NCBI GenBank assembly: GCA_018242585.1
Contig: JAFEBQ010000026.1
Span: 119,618 to 183,617, forward strand
DNA length: 64,000 nt
Direction: 5' to 3'
Source: Planctomycetota bacterium
Lineage (GTDB): Bacteria > Planctomycetota > Planctomycetia > Pirellulales > PNKZ01
Both the position numbers and the translations under genes were made by a program. Positions 26,188-36,017 of the stretch are shown here, piece after piece. How positions within the stretch are numbered: position 1 is the first letter of the stretch; every line of letters starts with the position of its first letter. The notes below the pieces were generated by a model, which worked only from the letters and a program-made list of their open reading frames with translations, was not told the origin of the DNA and searched no databases.

Positions 26188-27547
26188 CCGACTGAAGTTG
26201 TTGTTTGCCGACGACGAAGCGTCGCTGCAGCAATTGATGAGCGTCGAATTGCCGCACATGGGGCACGAAGTGACCATCTGTCCCGATGGCGCGACGGCCG
26301 TGGCTGCGCTCGAACTGAACACCTATGACTGTATCCTGGTCGACTTGGACATGCCCAAGCTGACGGGCCTGCAGGTGATCGATCGTTGCAAGCAATTATC
26401 CCCCGATACCGAAGCGATCGTGCTCACGGGCAAGGCCTCGCTCGAATCGGCGATCCACGCCTTGCGGCATGGCGCGTTCGATTACCTGACCAAGCCTTAC
26501 AAGCTGGCCGAGCTGAAGGCTCTGCTTGAACGCGTGGCCGATAAGCGCGAAATGACCAACAAGTGCCGGGCGCTGCAACTGCGTCTGCAAAAACTGGAGG
26601 GAACGCCGCAACTGATCGGCAAGTCTCCGGCCATGCAGCAGGTCCGCCATTGGATCAGCAAGGTCGGGCCAACCGATTCGACCGTGTTGATTCTGGGCGA
26701 AACTGGCACCGGCAAGGAACTGGTGGCCCGGGCGATTCACGATCAAAGCCTGCGCGCCGAGAAGCCGTTCGTGGCAATCAATTGTGGCGCGCTGCCGGAA
26801 CACCTGATCGAAAGCGAGCTATTCGGCCATCGTCGCGGCGCGTTTACCGGCGCCGACGAGCACCGCGTCGGCCTGTTCGAAGTGGCCAACGGCGGCACGT
26901 TGTTCCTGGACGAAATCGGCGAGCTACCGCGGGCGATGCAGGCCAAGCTGCTCCGCGCGCTGGAAAGCGGCGAGATTCGTCGCGTGGGTGACAACGACGC
27001 GCTGACGGTCGACGTGCGCGTGGTATGCGCCACGCACCGCGATCTGGAAAAAATGGTCACCGAGGGTGACTTCCGCGAGGACTTGCTGTTCCGGATCAAT
27101 ACATTCGAGATTCGCGTGCCACCGCTGCGCGAGCGGAGCGACGACGTGCCCGAGTTGGCCGAATATCTGTTGCGGCGTCAGCGGCCGCACGCTCGGCCGA
27201 ACGATCCCTTGTTCACCGAGGACGCGCTCAACGCGCTGCAGGGCTACGTCTGGAGCGGCAACGTCCGCGAGTTGGCCAACGTGATCGAGCATGCCTCGAT
27301 CATGGCCGATTCATTGCCGATCACGACACAGCACCTGCCAATTCGCTTTCACGAGAAGCGGCTCCGCGGGCCGCACTTCAAGATTGGTCCCGCGGGCAAG
27401 ACCCTGCGCGAGCTGGAAATGAGCGCAATCCATCAATCGCTCGAGCGGCACAAGGGGAGCAAGCCGAAGACGGCCGAGGAACTCGGCATCAGCCTGAAGA
27501 CGCTGTACAACAAGCTGAACCAGGAATCGGCCGAAGCCGAGGCGTAA
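26168..27547 (+). CDS. Sigma-54-dependent response regulator, NtrC family
   Basis: About 459 residues. Receiver domain with FADDEA and phospho-acceptor in [15 protein letters not shown]+ domain with Walker A GETGTGKE, the sigma-54-contacting GAFTGA loop, Walker [13 protein letters not shown], and a Fis-type C-terminal helix-turn-helix ([16 protein letters not shown]). Partner of the preceding kinase. The start is unclear: the only good AAGGAG (26155-26160) precedes an in-frame ATC at 26168 by 7 bases, giving N-terminus (M)[20 protein letters not shown] 26084 or ATG 26099 would overlap the kinase gene by about 100 bases, and CTG 26192 is also possible. Confidence 0.9.
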   Translation: MTTKQPNRLKLLFADDEASLQQLMSVELPHMGHEVTICPDGATAVAALELNTYDCILVDLDMPKLTGLQVIDRCKQLSPDTEAIVLTGKASLESAIHALRHGAFDYLTKPYKLAELKALLERVADKREMTNKCRALQLRLQKLEGTPQLIGKSPAMQQVRHWISKVGPTDSTVLILGETGTGKELVARAIHDQSLRAEKPFVAINCGALPEHLIESELFGHRRGAFTGADEHRVGLFEVANGGTLFLDEIGELPRAMQAKLLRALESGEIRRVGDNDALTVDVRVVCATHRDLEKMVTEGDFREDLLFRINTFEIRVPPLRERSDDVPELAEYLLRRQRPHARPNDPLFTEDALNALQGYVWSGNVRELANVIEHASIMADSLPITTQHLPIRFHEKRLRGPHFKIGPAGKTLRELEMSAIHQSLERHKGSKPKTAEELGISLKTLYNKLNQESAEAEA

Positions 27548-27581
27548 AGCGTACCGACGCGACGCTGACGCGACCGCCTTC

Positions 27582-27687
27582 GTAGGGTGCCCTGTGGGCA
27601 CCAAATCATCGCGCTGCAGGCCAAGCGGCCTTGTGCAATGGTGAAAGGCCTGCGGCGTAAAAAGCTGGTGCTCACATAGCACCCTAC
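27582..27687. repeat. Inverted repeat between convergent ntrC-like and lexA genes
   Basis: Arms 27582-27603 and 27666-27687 (22 bases, about three mismatches) begin gtagggtgc and end gcacca, with a 62-base loop containing a second smaller hairpin (gcaggcc/ggcctgc). The element fills the gap between two convergent stop codons, so a bidirectional terminator role is likely. Confidence 0.7.
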
Positions 27688-27720
27688 AAAGCGATGCACG
27701 CGGACTCTCTACGCTGCCTC

Positions 27721-28323
27721 TTAATGCACCTTACGGACCACGCCGACGACGACGCCTAGCACTCGCGCGTTGGTTACGTAAATCGGTGCCATTGACGAGT
27801 TGGCTGGTTGCAGGCGAATGCGTTTCCCCTCGGGATACCAGCGCTTGAGCGTAGCCTCCCCTTCGTCGGTAATGGCCACGACCACCTGGCCGCGCGAGGC
27901 CGTCTCTTGCTTGTGGACGACCACATAGTCGCCATCGCAAATCTGGTCCTCGATCATTGAGTCCCCTTTGACGCTCAGGACGTAATGCTCGTCCGAGTCA
28001 AAGAAGTCGCCGAAGTCGATCTGCTCGTCCTGCTCGACCGCCTCGTGCAGCACGCCGGCCGCGATTTGCCCGGCCAGGCGCAGGCCCCGCCGCTCGACCG
28101 GTTCGTTGGCCAGTGTGATGGCTCGCGACATGTTGGCTTCGCGGATGATCAGCCCCTTTTTCTCCAGGGCCTTCAAGTGACACATCACGCCGTTGGGCGA
28201 GTTGATCTTGAAGTGTTCGCCGATTTCGCGAACGGTTGGACCATAGCCGCGGGCGCGAATCTTGTCGCGAATCAGCTCATAGACCTCGCGCTGCCGCTCC
28301 GTCAAACAATCGAGGTTCACCAT
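27721..28323 (-). CDS. lexA: LexA SOS repressor and self-cleaving protease
   Basis: 200 residues. N-terminal winged helix (LTERQREVYELIRDKIRARGYGPTVREIGEHF, in parts LTERQREVYELI and GPTVREIGEHF), then the S24 protease domain: cleavage site Ala89-Gly90 in GQIAAGVL, catalytic Ser122 (VKGDSMIEDQI) and Lys160 (ATLKRW). RecA-stimulated self-cleavage induces the SOS regulon. ATG 28323 has GGAGG upstream; the frame extends to 28380 but without a site. A palindromic site overlaps a candidate promoter about 260 bases upstream. Confidence 0.95.
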   Translation of the reverse strand: MVNLDCLTERQREVYELIRDKIRARGYGPTVREIGEHFKINSPNGVMCHLKALEKKGLIIREANMSRAITLANEPVERRGLRLAGQIAAGVLHEAVEQDEQIDFGDFFDSDEHYVLSVKGDSMIEDQICDGDYVVVHKQETASRGQVVVAITDEGEATLKRWYPEGKRIRLQPANSSMAPIYVTNARVLGVVVGVVRKVH

Positions 28324-28567
28324 GGCGCGTTGTCCTCCGTTGTGTTGCCGACCCGCGAGAACGGGGCGGCAACCACGCATGTTTGTTGATTTGCCGATCG
28401 AATCCTTAGGTGGGCCGTGCCACCCTCAAGCACTCGGCGGGCTGGGACCGCTCGAAATGGGGCTTTAGGTCCATTGACTCAATAAGGTTGAGTTCACTCG
28501 GCGGAATCAGGCGATTCAGCGGCAAATACCGCTAGACCACCGATCCACCACCTCTCCCCTTATCGGC
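28324..28567. other. Long leader region upstream of lexA
   Basis: About 240 bases between the candidate promoter and the lexA start codon, with no gene on either strand. No terminator or obvious riboswitch fold was seen by eye. Confidence 0.35.
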
Positions 28568-28610
28568 AATATAATATACGGCTGTACACAGTCAATAGGC
28601 ATTTGTACAG
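28568..28610 (-). promoter_or_regulatory. Candidate lexA promoter with palindromic operator
   Basis: On the minus strand TTGACT (28590-28595) and TATATT (28568-28573) are 16 bases apart, a good sigma-70 promoter. Half-sites CTGTACA-type at 28582-28590 and 28602-28610 form an inverted repeat (8 of 9 matches, 11-base spacer) that covers the -35 element. CTGT...ACAG ends recall proteobacterial LexA boxes, but the spacing is longer. Likely autoregulatory; the leader to the lexA start would be about 240 bases. Confidence 0.45.
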
Positions 28611-28684
28611 CATCGCCGCTAGCAGGAGAGTAGCGGCATCGAGCCAGCCGTCCGTGGCACCTCAATTAAGCATTAAGCATTCCC

Positions 28685-30322
28685 TTACGCAATCCCCGCC
28701 GCGCCGTCCACAAAGCCGGCCAGGTCGCGGGCTCGTTGCGGGTGTTGCAGCTTGCGAACGGCCTTGGCTTCGATCTGACGGACGCGTTCGCGGGTGACCG
28801 AGAAGATTTTGCCCACCTCTTCCAAGGTGTACGAGTAGCCGTCGGCCAGACCGTATCGCAGGCGAAGAATCTCCCGCTCGCGATAGTTCAGGTTGTTCAG
28901 CACGTCGGTCACGCGCTGCTTCAAGAGATCCTGGCTCATGTTGTGCAGCGGATCGATCTCGCGATGGTCTTCGACGAACTCGCCGAAGAAGCTGTCGTCG
29001 TTGTCCCCTACCGACTGGTCGAGCGACAGGGGCTGACGCGTCATTTTCAGCACGCAGCGAGCCTCGTCAATCGACAAGTTCGTGGCCAGTGCCAGCTCTT
29101 CCAGCGTCGGCTCGCGACCCAGGCGTTGCAGGAAGTCACGCGACACCAGCCGCACGCGACCCATCGTCTCGATCATGTGGACCGGCAAGCGAATCGTCCG
29201 GCTCTGGTCGGCCAGCGACCGGGTGATCGCCTGGCGAATCCACCACGTGGCATAGGTCGAGAACTTGAAGCCGCGGGCGTGCTCGAACTTGTCAACGGCG
29301 CGCATCAGGCCGGTGTTTCCTTCCTGGATCAAGTCCAGGAAGCTCAGGCCGCGATTGCGATACCGCTTGGCAATCGAGACCACCAGCCGCAAGTTCGCGG
29401 CCGACAGCACCCGCTTGGCCTCGTCATATTCGATCTGATAGCAAGTGGTCCGGGCCGTCCGCTTGCGCAGCGTGGTCGGACTTTCCAGCGTAATGCGGAT
29501 CAGGTAACGCAACTCCTTGCGCAGCCGCGCCACGCGGTTGGCGTCGTCACCCGCCTTCAAGTGAGCCGCCAGTTCACGGGCCACTTCGGTCATCCGCCGA
29601 GCGATTTGGTCCAGCGATTCGACCAGTGGCTGCAACCGCTGGGTGCGAAGCCGCAACTCTTCGATCAGGCGAATGGCTTTGTAGCGGCGTTTGATCAACC
29701 GGCGCCAGGCGGTGCGCCGCGCGTCGGCCGATTGGCTGCGGCTGATGACAATACGGAAGTCCTGGCGATTCTGGGCCAGCAAGTGGGACAGCGTCCGCAA
29801 ATTGGGCTCGAGCAAGCCGAGGATTTGCTTCTTTTCCTTGATGTCGGTTACCGAGACGTCGACCGTACGATCCAGACGGAGCTTGCCGGCCTGGACCTTC
29901 TTCAACAGCCCGACCGCCCCTTGCAGGATGAAATCGCTGCACAGCAGGCTGCGGCGAAAGCGGGTCCGGGCGTGTTCGATGCGGCGGGCGGCCGAGATTT
30001 CCTGGTCACGCGTCATCAGCGGAATCTCGCCCATCTGCATCAGATAGATGCGAACCGGGTCGTCGATGCGGCCGCCGGTTTCGAGCAGATTGTCACCATG
30101 CTCGTCGTCGGCCGCCCCTTCCGCTTCTGCTTCCTCTTCCTCGTCGAGCGATTCGACCTCGGCGTCGAAGTCGTCCTCGTCGCGCTCGACGCTTTCGTTG
30201 CGGGCCTCGGCGTCGCCGTGGGCCGGCGTCTCGAACTCGTCATGCACGGCGTCTAGGACATCGTCCTCGGACAGACGACCAGGCTTGGTGGACAAGGCCG
30301 ACTTGGGGGCTGACTTTCGCAA
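28685..30322 (-). CDS. RNA polymerase sigma factor, RpoD/SigA type
   Basis: 545 residues. Region 1.2 ([18 protein letters not shown]), a long non-conserved region (about 115-290), region 2 with [27 protein letters not shown] and [15 protein letters not shown], region 3 ([10 protein letters not shown]) and region 4.2 ([21 protein letters not shown]). Full primary-type domain set, so group 1 or 2. The N-terminus (about 15-80) is a highly acidic low-complexity tail with no recognisable region 1.1. TTG at 30322 is the chosen start because AAGGAG lies 6 bases upstream; the frame runs open to 30397. Another primary sigma gene may exist elsewhere. Confidence 0.9.
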   Translation of the reverse strand: MRKSAPKSALSTKPGRLSEDDVLDAVHDEFETPAHGDAEARNESVERDEDDFDAEVESLDEEEEAEAEGAADDEHGDNLLETGGRIDDPVRIYLMQMGEIPLMTRDQEISAARRIEHARTRFRRSLLCSDFILQGAVGLLKKVQAGKLRLDRTVDVSVTDIKEKKQILGLLEPNLRTLSHLLAQNRQDFRIVISRSQSADARRTAWRRLIKRRYKAIRLIEELRLRTQRLQPLVESLDQIARRMTEVARELAAHLKAGDDANRVARLRKELRYLIRITLESPTTLRKRTARTTCYQIEYDEAKRVLSAANLRLVVSIAKRYRNRGLSFLDLIQEGNTGLMRAVDKFEHARGFKFSTYATWWIRQAITRSLADQSRTIRLPVHMIETMGRVRLVSRDFLQRLGREPTLEELALATNLSIDEARCVLKMTRQPLSLDQSVGDNDDSFFGEFVEDHREIDPLHNMSQDLLKQRVTDVLNNLNYREREILRLRYGLADGYSYTLEEVGKIFSVTRERVRQIEAKAVRKLQHPQRARDLAGFVDGAAGIA

Positions 30323-30576
30323 AGCGCTCTCCTTGGCTGGCGTGCTCGGTGTCGACGGTCGTGACGCGGAGCAGGTTAAAAGCACGCCCGATGCCAAGAA
30401 GTGATGGTTCTTCGAGTAGCTGGCCGTAAGTCATTGCAGTTAGCAGTCTTGCGTGTTCCGGCGAATTGCTGGCCAAAAGGAGGCAAGGTGGGCCATGTTG
30501 CCAAGAATCAACACCGCACAACACCACGATGTTGCCGAAAGGCAACAGGGGAGAATTGGCAACAGGAGTCGCGAGA
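30323..30576. other. Intergenic region upstream of the sigma factor gene
   Basis: Together with the adjacent inverted repeat this leaves about 360 bases without a gene. It contains a tract rich in ggcaac/gttgcc words (30450-30570, for example gttgccaag, gttgccgaa, ggcaacagg) that may fold. No promoter could be assigned. Confidence 0.4.
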
Positions 30577-30674
30577 AGCGATTAGCAACTAGCGATTAGA
30601 TTCGGAACAGCAGAAAAACGTGGCGCTGCGCTGTGCGGCTCCGGCTAGTCGCTAATTGCTAACAGCTAATCGCT
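30577..30674. repeat. Inverted repeat of agcgattag words
   Basis: Left arm 30577-30599 is built from agcgattagc and agcgattag; the right arm 30652-30674 is its imperfect reverse complement. It starts 10 bases beyond the stop of the enoyl-CoA hydratase gene (minus strand), the same placement as other repeats in this window. Confidence 0.65.
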
Positions 30675-30684
30675 CTACCCCCAC

Positions 30685-31470
30685 CTACTTCCACTCCGGC
30701 TTGCGCTTTTCAAGAAACGCCTTCAAGCCTTCTTGCGCCGCTTCGGTGGTCCGGGCGGTGGCGCTGGCGGCGGCGCCGGCGGCGAGCATCGTTGTCAGGT
30801 GATCGCCAATCGTTTCGTTCAGCATCCGCTTGGTCAGTTGCAACGCCTCGGGGGCGCACTGGGCACATTGGCCCGCCACTTCGCTGGCCCGTGCCCAGAC
30901 CAGGTCAGTGTTGTCGACCAGCTCATGAAATAGCCCGATCCGGTGGGCTTCTTCGGCGTCGACCGTTTGCGCGCTGAGTAACAGCCGCGCCGATTGCCCG
31001 CCCCCGACACGAAAGTGCAACATCGGCGAGACCACCCCGGCCACAATGCCGCGTAGCGGCTCGGGCAGCCCAAACGAGGCCGCGCGCGCCGCGACGACGA
31101 TATCGCACGCCAGCATGATGCCCGCCCCGCCGGCCAAGGCCGGCCCGTTGACCGCGGCCACGAGCGGCTTGGGGAACCGCAGCATTTTCAGCATCAGATC
31201 CTGATACGTCTCGGCGTCGCGATACCACTGGGCGTGGGCATCGGGCTCCTGACTGGTGGCGAGCATTTCCGACAGATCCATCCCCGCGCAAAACACCGTG
31301 CCGGCTCCCGTGACCACTACGGCGCGCACACGGCGCTCCTGGTGCAAATCGTCCAGCGCCTGGTGCAGCTCTTGGAGCAGCGCTCGAGAGAGGGCGTTGC
31401 GCTTCTCGGGCCGATTCAAAATGATCGAGGCGACATGCTCGTGGACGTGAACTTTGACTAACGCAGTCAT
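30685..31470 (-). CDS. Enoyl-CoA hydratase/isomerase family protein
   Basis: 261 residues, a crotonase-fold enzyme. Oxyanion-hole segments are GTVFCAGMDLSEM (about 56-68) and NGPALAGGAGIMLACDIVVAA (about 108-128); the FGLPEPLRGIVAG strand is also typical. The EAHRIGLFHELV and ALQLTKRML segments complete the family pattern. Glu residues at the usual catalytic positions are not both evident, so the reaction (hydration or methylglutaconyl-CoA type) cannot be fixed. It is downstream of the AtuA-like pair on the same strand, suggesting a shared branched acyl-CoA pathway. Confidence 0.85.
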   Translation of the reverse strand: MTALVKVHVHEHVASIILNRPEKRNALSRALLQELHQALDDLHQERRVRAVVVTGAGTVFCAGMDLSEMLATSQEPDAHAQWYRDAETYQDLMLKMLRFPKPLVAAVNGPALAGGAGIMLACDIVVAARAASFGLPEPLRGIVAGVVSPMLHFRVGGGQSARLLLSAQTVDAEEAHRIGLFHELVDNTDLVWARASEVAGQCAQCAPEALQLTKRMLNETIGDHLTTMLAAGAAASATARTTEAAQEGLKAFLEKRKPEWK

Positions 31471-31528
31471 CGAAACGATCTCTGCTTATGAACCTTCGAT
31501 CCACGCCCCGCGAACCATCAACCCTTTA

Positions 31529-31551
31529 GCCCCCGGCGAGTCGCCGGGGGC
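31529..31551. repeat. GC-rich hairpin, gcccccggc / gccgggggc
   Basis: A 9-bp stem with a gagtc loop, preceded by tta. The same stem-loop, with one base pair swapped (T-A for C-G), occurs at 48807-48829 and a loop variant at 48851-48873. Here it lies downstream of the AtuA C-terminal-like gene and upstream of the enoyl-CoA hydratase gene. Confidence 0.7.
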
Positions 31552-31595
31552 CTTGTGCGTACGATTCCTGACGCCGAGCCTCTGACAATCAATCG

Positions 31596-31952
31596 CTAAA
31601 CTCGTCGCAACATCTCGCTCAAATGTTCCGGCCGAGGCAGCGGCAACTGGGCAATCGCGGTCCCCAGCAACTTGCCTTGCGTATCCATCCGCAACGACAA
31701 GCTCGCGCCACCACCGAGCACGTTGTACAAAACGAAATTCAGCGCCCCGATCCGCGGCAATTCAAATCGCTCGACGCGCGTCGGCTCGAGCCCGCGAAAG
31801 TATTCCGCCACGCGCTCAACGGTCAGGTGTTCGCACAGCCATTCGTACCCAGCCGGCGTGTGGGCCACGACGCCGATGTTGGCGTGGTTCCCTTTGTCGC
31901 CGCTGCGCGAATGGGCAATCTCGCTGAGGGTGATTTGCGGGGCGTCGCTCAT
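31596..31952 (-). CDS. AtuA-related C-terminal domain protein
   Basis: 118 residues, matching the small domain that follows DUF1446/AtuA in longer homologues. Visible features: LSEIAHSRSGDKGNHANIGVVAH near the N-terminus (about 9-31), and FELPRIGALNFVLYNVLGGGASLSLRMDTQGK. Start ATG 31952 overlaps the stop of the upstream AtuA-like gene (ATGA at 31949-31952), so the two are translationally coupled and probably form one complex. Role presumably in acyclic terpene or branched acyl-CoA breakdown. Confidence 0.8.
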   Translation of the reverse strand: MSDAPQITLSEIAHSRSGDKGNHANIGVVAHTPAGYEWLCEHLTVERVAEYFRGLEPTRVERFELPRIGALNFVLYNVLGGGASLSLRMDTQGKLLGTAIAQLPLPRPEHLSEMLRRV

Positions 31953-33346
31953 CGGTGCGCCTCCGTGCCGACTTCCGCGTCAAGCCACTGTTGAGCGGTC
32001 TTCACGTCGCAGCGTGTTTCGATCAGGTGACGCGGCACCAGCGTCGGCCAATAGGCATAGACCGGCCGCACCGTGCCGCGGGCGGCCGTATAGCCCGCCA
32101 GACCGGCCGGTCCGGCGGTCGCCAGCGGCGCGAACTCGCGCGTGAATCGTTCCACCGCTTCGCGCCGCGGGTCGCTGACCGCGATCCTCAGCATCAATTC
32201 GCTCGGCTCCGCACCCGACGACGGTGCCAGCCCCGGCACGCCTTGGCCAAGCCCCAGCAGTTCGACGTTCTTGCGATCGTAGGTCCAGCCGGCGTGTTCC
32301 AGTCGGGCGAAGATGATGTCAGCGCACGCCTGCGCCTTGGCCCGACAGTCGGGGCCATAGACCAACAGCGAGCCGCTGGCCATGTAGCCGGCCCGGTAGG
32401 TGAGCGAGACTTTGTACATTTCCGGGGCGATGTGCCCGCGCGCGCCGCGCACGGCCACACGATTTGCCCCCATCTCGGCGACCTCGACCCCCGTGAAGTC
32501 AACATCCACGTCGGGGGTCAAATAGTGGGCCGGGTTGCCGATTTCGTAGACCAACTGCTCGCAGATCGTTTCACGACTCACCACTCCGCCCGAATCGTCG
32601 GGCTTGGTGATCGTGCAGGTCGCGTCGGCGTTAAGCTCGGCGATCGGGTAGCCGACGTGTGCCAGGTCCAACGAGTTCCAACGCGAGTGATAGCCGCCGG
32701 TGGCCTGGGCGCCACATTCAATCAAATGGCCGGCCACGCTCGCCCCGGCCAGCCGGTGCCAGTCGTCCCACCGCCAGTTGAACTCGTGCACGGCTGGCGC
32801 GACGGTCAGCGATGCGTCGGCCACGCGACCGGTGATCACCATCCGCGCCCCGCGGTGCAGGGCGGTGACCATCTCGCGGGCTCCTAGATAGGCGTTCGCG
32901 CTCACCACATCGGTGTGCAGCGAATCAAGCGGCTTCCCCGTGTCCAGATGGGCCAGCGCACAGCCGGCGCGGCGCAGGCTTTCCAGCCGCGGTAACAGAT
33001 CGTCGCCGGTCACCATGCCGATGGGCATATCCCCCAGGCCGGCATTGACCAATAACTGGGACGCGCGACGCACGCACGACGGCGCGTTCATACCGCCGGC
33101 ATTGGTCACAATGCGCAACGTCGCCTGCTCGCGCAGCGCCGGCAGCAAGCTTCCCAGCACTTCGATGAAGTCCTGGGCATAGCCGGCCTGCGGGTCCTTT
33201 TCGCGGCTGCGGGCCAGGATCGACAGCGTCAGCTCGGCCAGATATTCGAGCGTCAGATAGTGGAGTTCCGACGACTCGACCAGTCGGCGCGGGGCGTCGA
33301 GATTGTCCCCCAAAAAGCCGGCGCCGTTTCCGATGCGAATGGTCAC
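31949..33346 (-). CDS. Acyclic terpene utilisation AtuA-like protein (DUF1446)
   Basis: 465 residues. IRIGNGAGFLGDNLDAPRRLVE at the start and YLTLEYLAELTLSILARSREKDPQAGYA are typical of the family. Further recognisable segments are FIECGAQATGG and GYPIAELNADATCTITKPDDSGG. Homologues sit in citronellol/geraniol and leucine/isovalerate clusters beside acyl-CoA carboxylases and enoyl-CoA hydratases; the exact reaction is not known to me. Here only the hydratase is adjacent, with no carboxylase in the window. Confidence 0.85.
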   Translation of the reverse strand: MTIRIGNGAGFLGDNLDAPRRLVESSELHYLTLEYLAELTLSILARSREKDPQAGYAQDFIEVLGSLLPALREQATLRIVTNAGGMNAPSCVRRASQLLVNAGLGDMPIGMVTGDDLLPRLESLRRAGCALAHLDTGKPLDSLHTDVVSANAYLGAREMVTALHRGARMVITGRVADASLTVAPAVHEFNWRWDDWHRLAGASVAGHLIECGAQATGGYHSRWNSLDLAHVGYPIAELNADATCTITKPDDSGGVVSRETICEQLVYEIGNPAHYLTPDVDVDFTGVEVAEMGANRVAVRGARGHIAPEMYKVSLTYRAGYMASGSLLVYGPDCRAKAQACADIIFARLEHAGWTYDRKNVELLGLGQGVPGLAPSSGAEPSELMLRIAVSDPRREAVERFTREFAPLATAGPAGLAGYTAARGTVRPVYAYWPTLVPRHLIETRCDVKTAQQWLDAEVGTEAHR

Positions 33347-33445
33347 GTTTGGGTGCCTCGTGGTGCGATAGCCGAGGTGTCCAACGTCTGCCCTCAGATT
33401 CTATTCTAGCGGAGCCCCGATCGGATTCTACCGAAGCGTCGTATT

Positions 33446-33733
33446 CTAGCGAAGCAACACGGACTTGTGACCGGTGCGATCGACCAGCGGCAAGACCTGG
33501 GGCGCGTAAATCGTCAGATAGGCGTGGGCCTTACGGTGGGCGTCGAGTGATTCTTGCGAGTCCCAGTATTCGCACAGGAAGAAGACCTTGGCATCGACTT
33601 CCGAGTGGTAGCACTCGAACCGCACGCAGCCCGGCTCCTGGCGCGAGAGCCGACCCTGCTCCATGAGCAGCTCTTTGACCTTGGGAATATCGGCTTCGGC
33701 TTTGACCGTCAGATGGACAACGAGGTGGATCAT
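33446..33733 (-). CDS. Antibiotic biosynthesis monooxygenase (ABM)-fold protein, quinol monooxygenase-like
   Basis: 95 residues, one ferredoxin-like ABM domain. MIHLVVHLTVKAEADIPKVKELL opens the fold, and EPGCVRFECYHSEVDAKVFFLCEYWDSQESLDAH carries the EYWDSQESLDAH signature, with a His that often lies in the active pocket. Members oxidise quinols or similar compounds or act as small cofactor-free oxygenases. Start ATG 33733; the frame is open to 33829 but that part lies in the repeat described next. Confidence 0.8.
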   Translation of the reverse strand: MIHLVVHLTVKAEADIPKVKELLMEQGRLSRQEPGCVRFECYHSEVDAKVFFLCEYWDSQESLDAHRKAHAYLTIYAPQVLPLVDRTGHKSVLLR

Positions 33734-33742
33734 GGTGAGGGA

Positions 33743-33843
33743 AGTTGCTGGTTGCTGGTTGCTAGAAATGAGAATACAGGACAGATCGAGGCTCGTTCGA
33801 CGTAGTAGCCAGTTGCATTTCACTAGCAACCAGCAACTAGCCG

Positions 33844-33852
<9 letters not shown>
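33743..33852. repeat. Inverted repeat of gttgctag words overlapping the argG stop
   Basis: Arms 33743-33765 and 33823-33852 pair through gttgctggttgctag. The right arm includes the last argG codons and its TAG. A near-identical arm follows the NagB-like stop at 54763-54791, so the same unit is used twice at gene ends. Confidence 0.75.
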
Positions 33853-35058
<1,206 letters not shown>

Positions 35059-35516
35059 GTCAGAAACGCCCACCTGGGATGCGGAAAAAAGGTCGTGAAC
35101 CGTAGACCCATAGAATACCGGCCGCCGTGCTGGCAGTCACTAGGCCGAATCTCGGGCAAAAGGGCTTAACCACGACGACAGCGGGGCAATTTGAACCGCA
35201 GAGGCGCAGAGGACGCAGAGAAAACCGGGGCAGGGGCGACGGGGGGCACGGGGGACGGAGAGAGGAGAGAACAGAGAGTAGAACGTGGAAGGAAGAACGC
35301 TTGAGGTTTAGCCGCAGGGCCATAGGCCCGCGCGCTGCATCGCCGTTTCTCGCTCACTCCGGCACGGCGAAGCTGAGGTGCATTTCCGTTTTTAACGCGC
35401 AAAAAATAAGCCGGCCGCTCTGACGAACAGAGCGGCCGGCTTTTCTCGTTGTTGTCAGACCATCTGTGGTCGGGCCCCGCACTTATCGCACGAGAACCGG
35501 AGCCGAGTAGGAAATC
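35059..35516. other. Intergenic region with solitary repeat arms
   Basis: It lies upstream of argG. It holds an arm of cgcagag-type words at about 35190-35215 without a matching partner and an 18-base word (tagccgcagggccatagg at 35309-35326) that recurs at 51078-51095. A strong terminator hairpin ends the region. No gene seen. Confidence 0.5.
35408..35442. terminator. Rho-independent terminator
   Basis: A perfect stem (gccggccgctct / agagcggccggc, extended by aa/tt) with loop gacgaac is flanked by aaaaaataa on the left and tttt on the right. It works on paper in both directions. On the minus strand it lies about 75 bases after the stop of the lysine-rich microprotein gene, its probable substrate. 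Confidence 0.8.
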
Positions 35517-35603
35517 CTACTTCTTCTTCGAGACCTTCTTAGCGGCCTTCTTCTTCGGCGATGGCTTAGCGGCCTTCTTCACAGTCTTCTTCTTGGCTGC
35601 CAT
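35517..35603 (-). CDS. 28-residue lysine/alanine-rich microprotein, histone H1-like
   Basis: An ATG at 35603 with GGAAGGAG 8 bases upstream opens a 28-codon frame ending in TAG, made almost only of Lys, Ala and a few Pro, Ser, Val and Thr: it begins MAAKKKTVKK and repeats KKAAK. The composition matches the tails of H1/HC1-like proteins and of other short Lys/Ala-rich nucleoid proteins. A terminator follows. The long plus-strand frame over it (35449-35871) is an antisense artefact of the AAG codons. Likely binds DNA or RNA; that is inference. Confidence 0.65.
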   Translation of the reverse strand: MAAKKKTVKKAAKPSPKKKAAKKVSKKK

Positions 35604-36017
35604 GGGTATGGCTCCTTCCGCAAGTGGACGTTCTTCAGTTCAAAACCGCGTGTCTCGGAACATCCGGGCGCGAGACAACCGCGAAACGAATCCCAACTTG
35701 ATCGTAGTTGTCGATCGCCAAGGATCGCGCGACGAACCAACCGTTAGTCACTCAATCACTGCGATGACCACCACGATGGGACTATTCAGACCATGTTTCG
35801 CAAAATCCGTCAATATGAATCGGGCATTCGCGCGACAATTCAACCAGCGCCAAGCGCGCGATCGCAAGTGACGCACGGTGCCAACCAAGTCGCGCACGCT
35901 CAGCACGAATCGTCGCGCGTTGGCTTATGTCGCGCCGCGCCGCGGCATACAATGCGACTTGTTTCAATCAAGCGCCGCGCCGCGCGGCGACCATTACTCG
36001 TACACCGCGTCGCCCCC
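35604..36017. other. Divergent intergenic region, about 410 bases
   Basis: Between the microprotein gene (-) and the HEAT-like gene (+). The plus-strand frame is open upstream of 36018 but the translated stretch has no recognisable domain. No clear promoter or repeat seen. Confidence 0.45.

Noticed and set aside
28324..28567. Riboswitch in the lexA leader
   Set aside because: The leader is long, but I see no known aptamer motif and no terminator/anti-terminator pair.
35449..35871. A 140-residue plus-strand open frame rich in Phe and Leu
   Set aside because: It is the antisense of the lysine-rich microprotein, whose AAG codons read as CTT/TTC on the other strand. It has no ribosome binding site.
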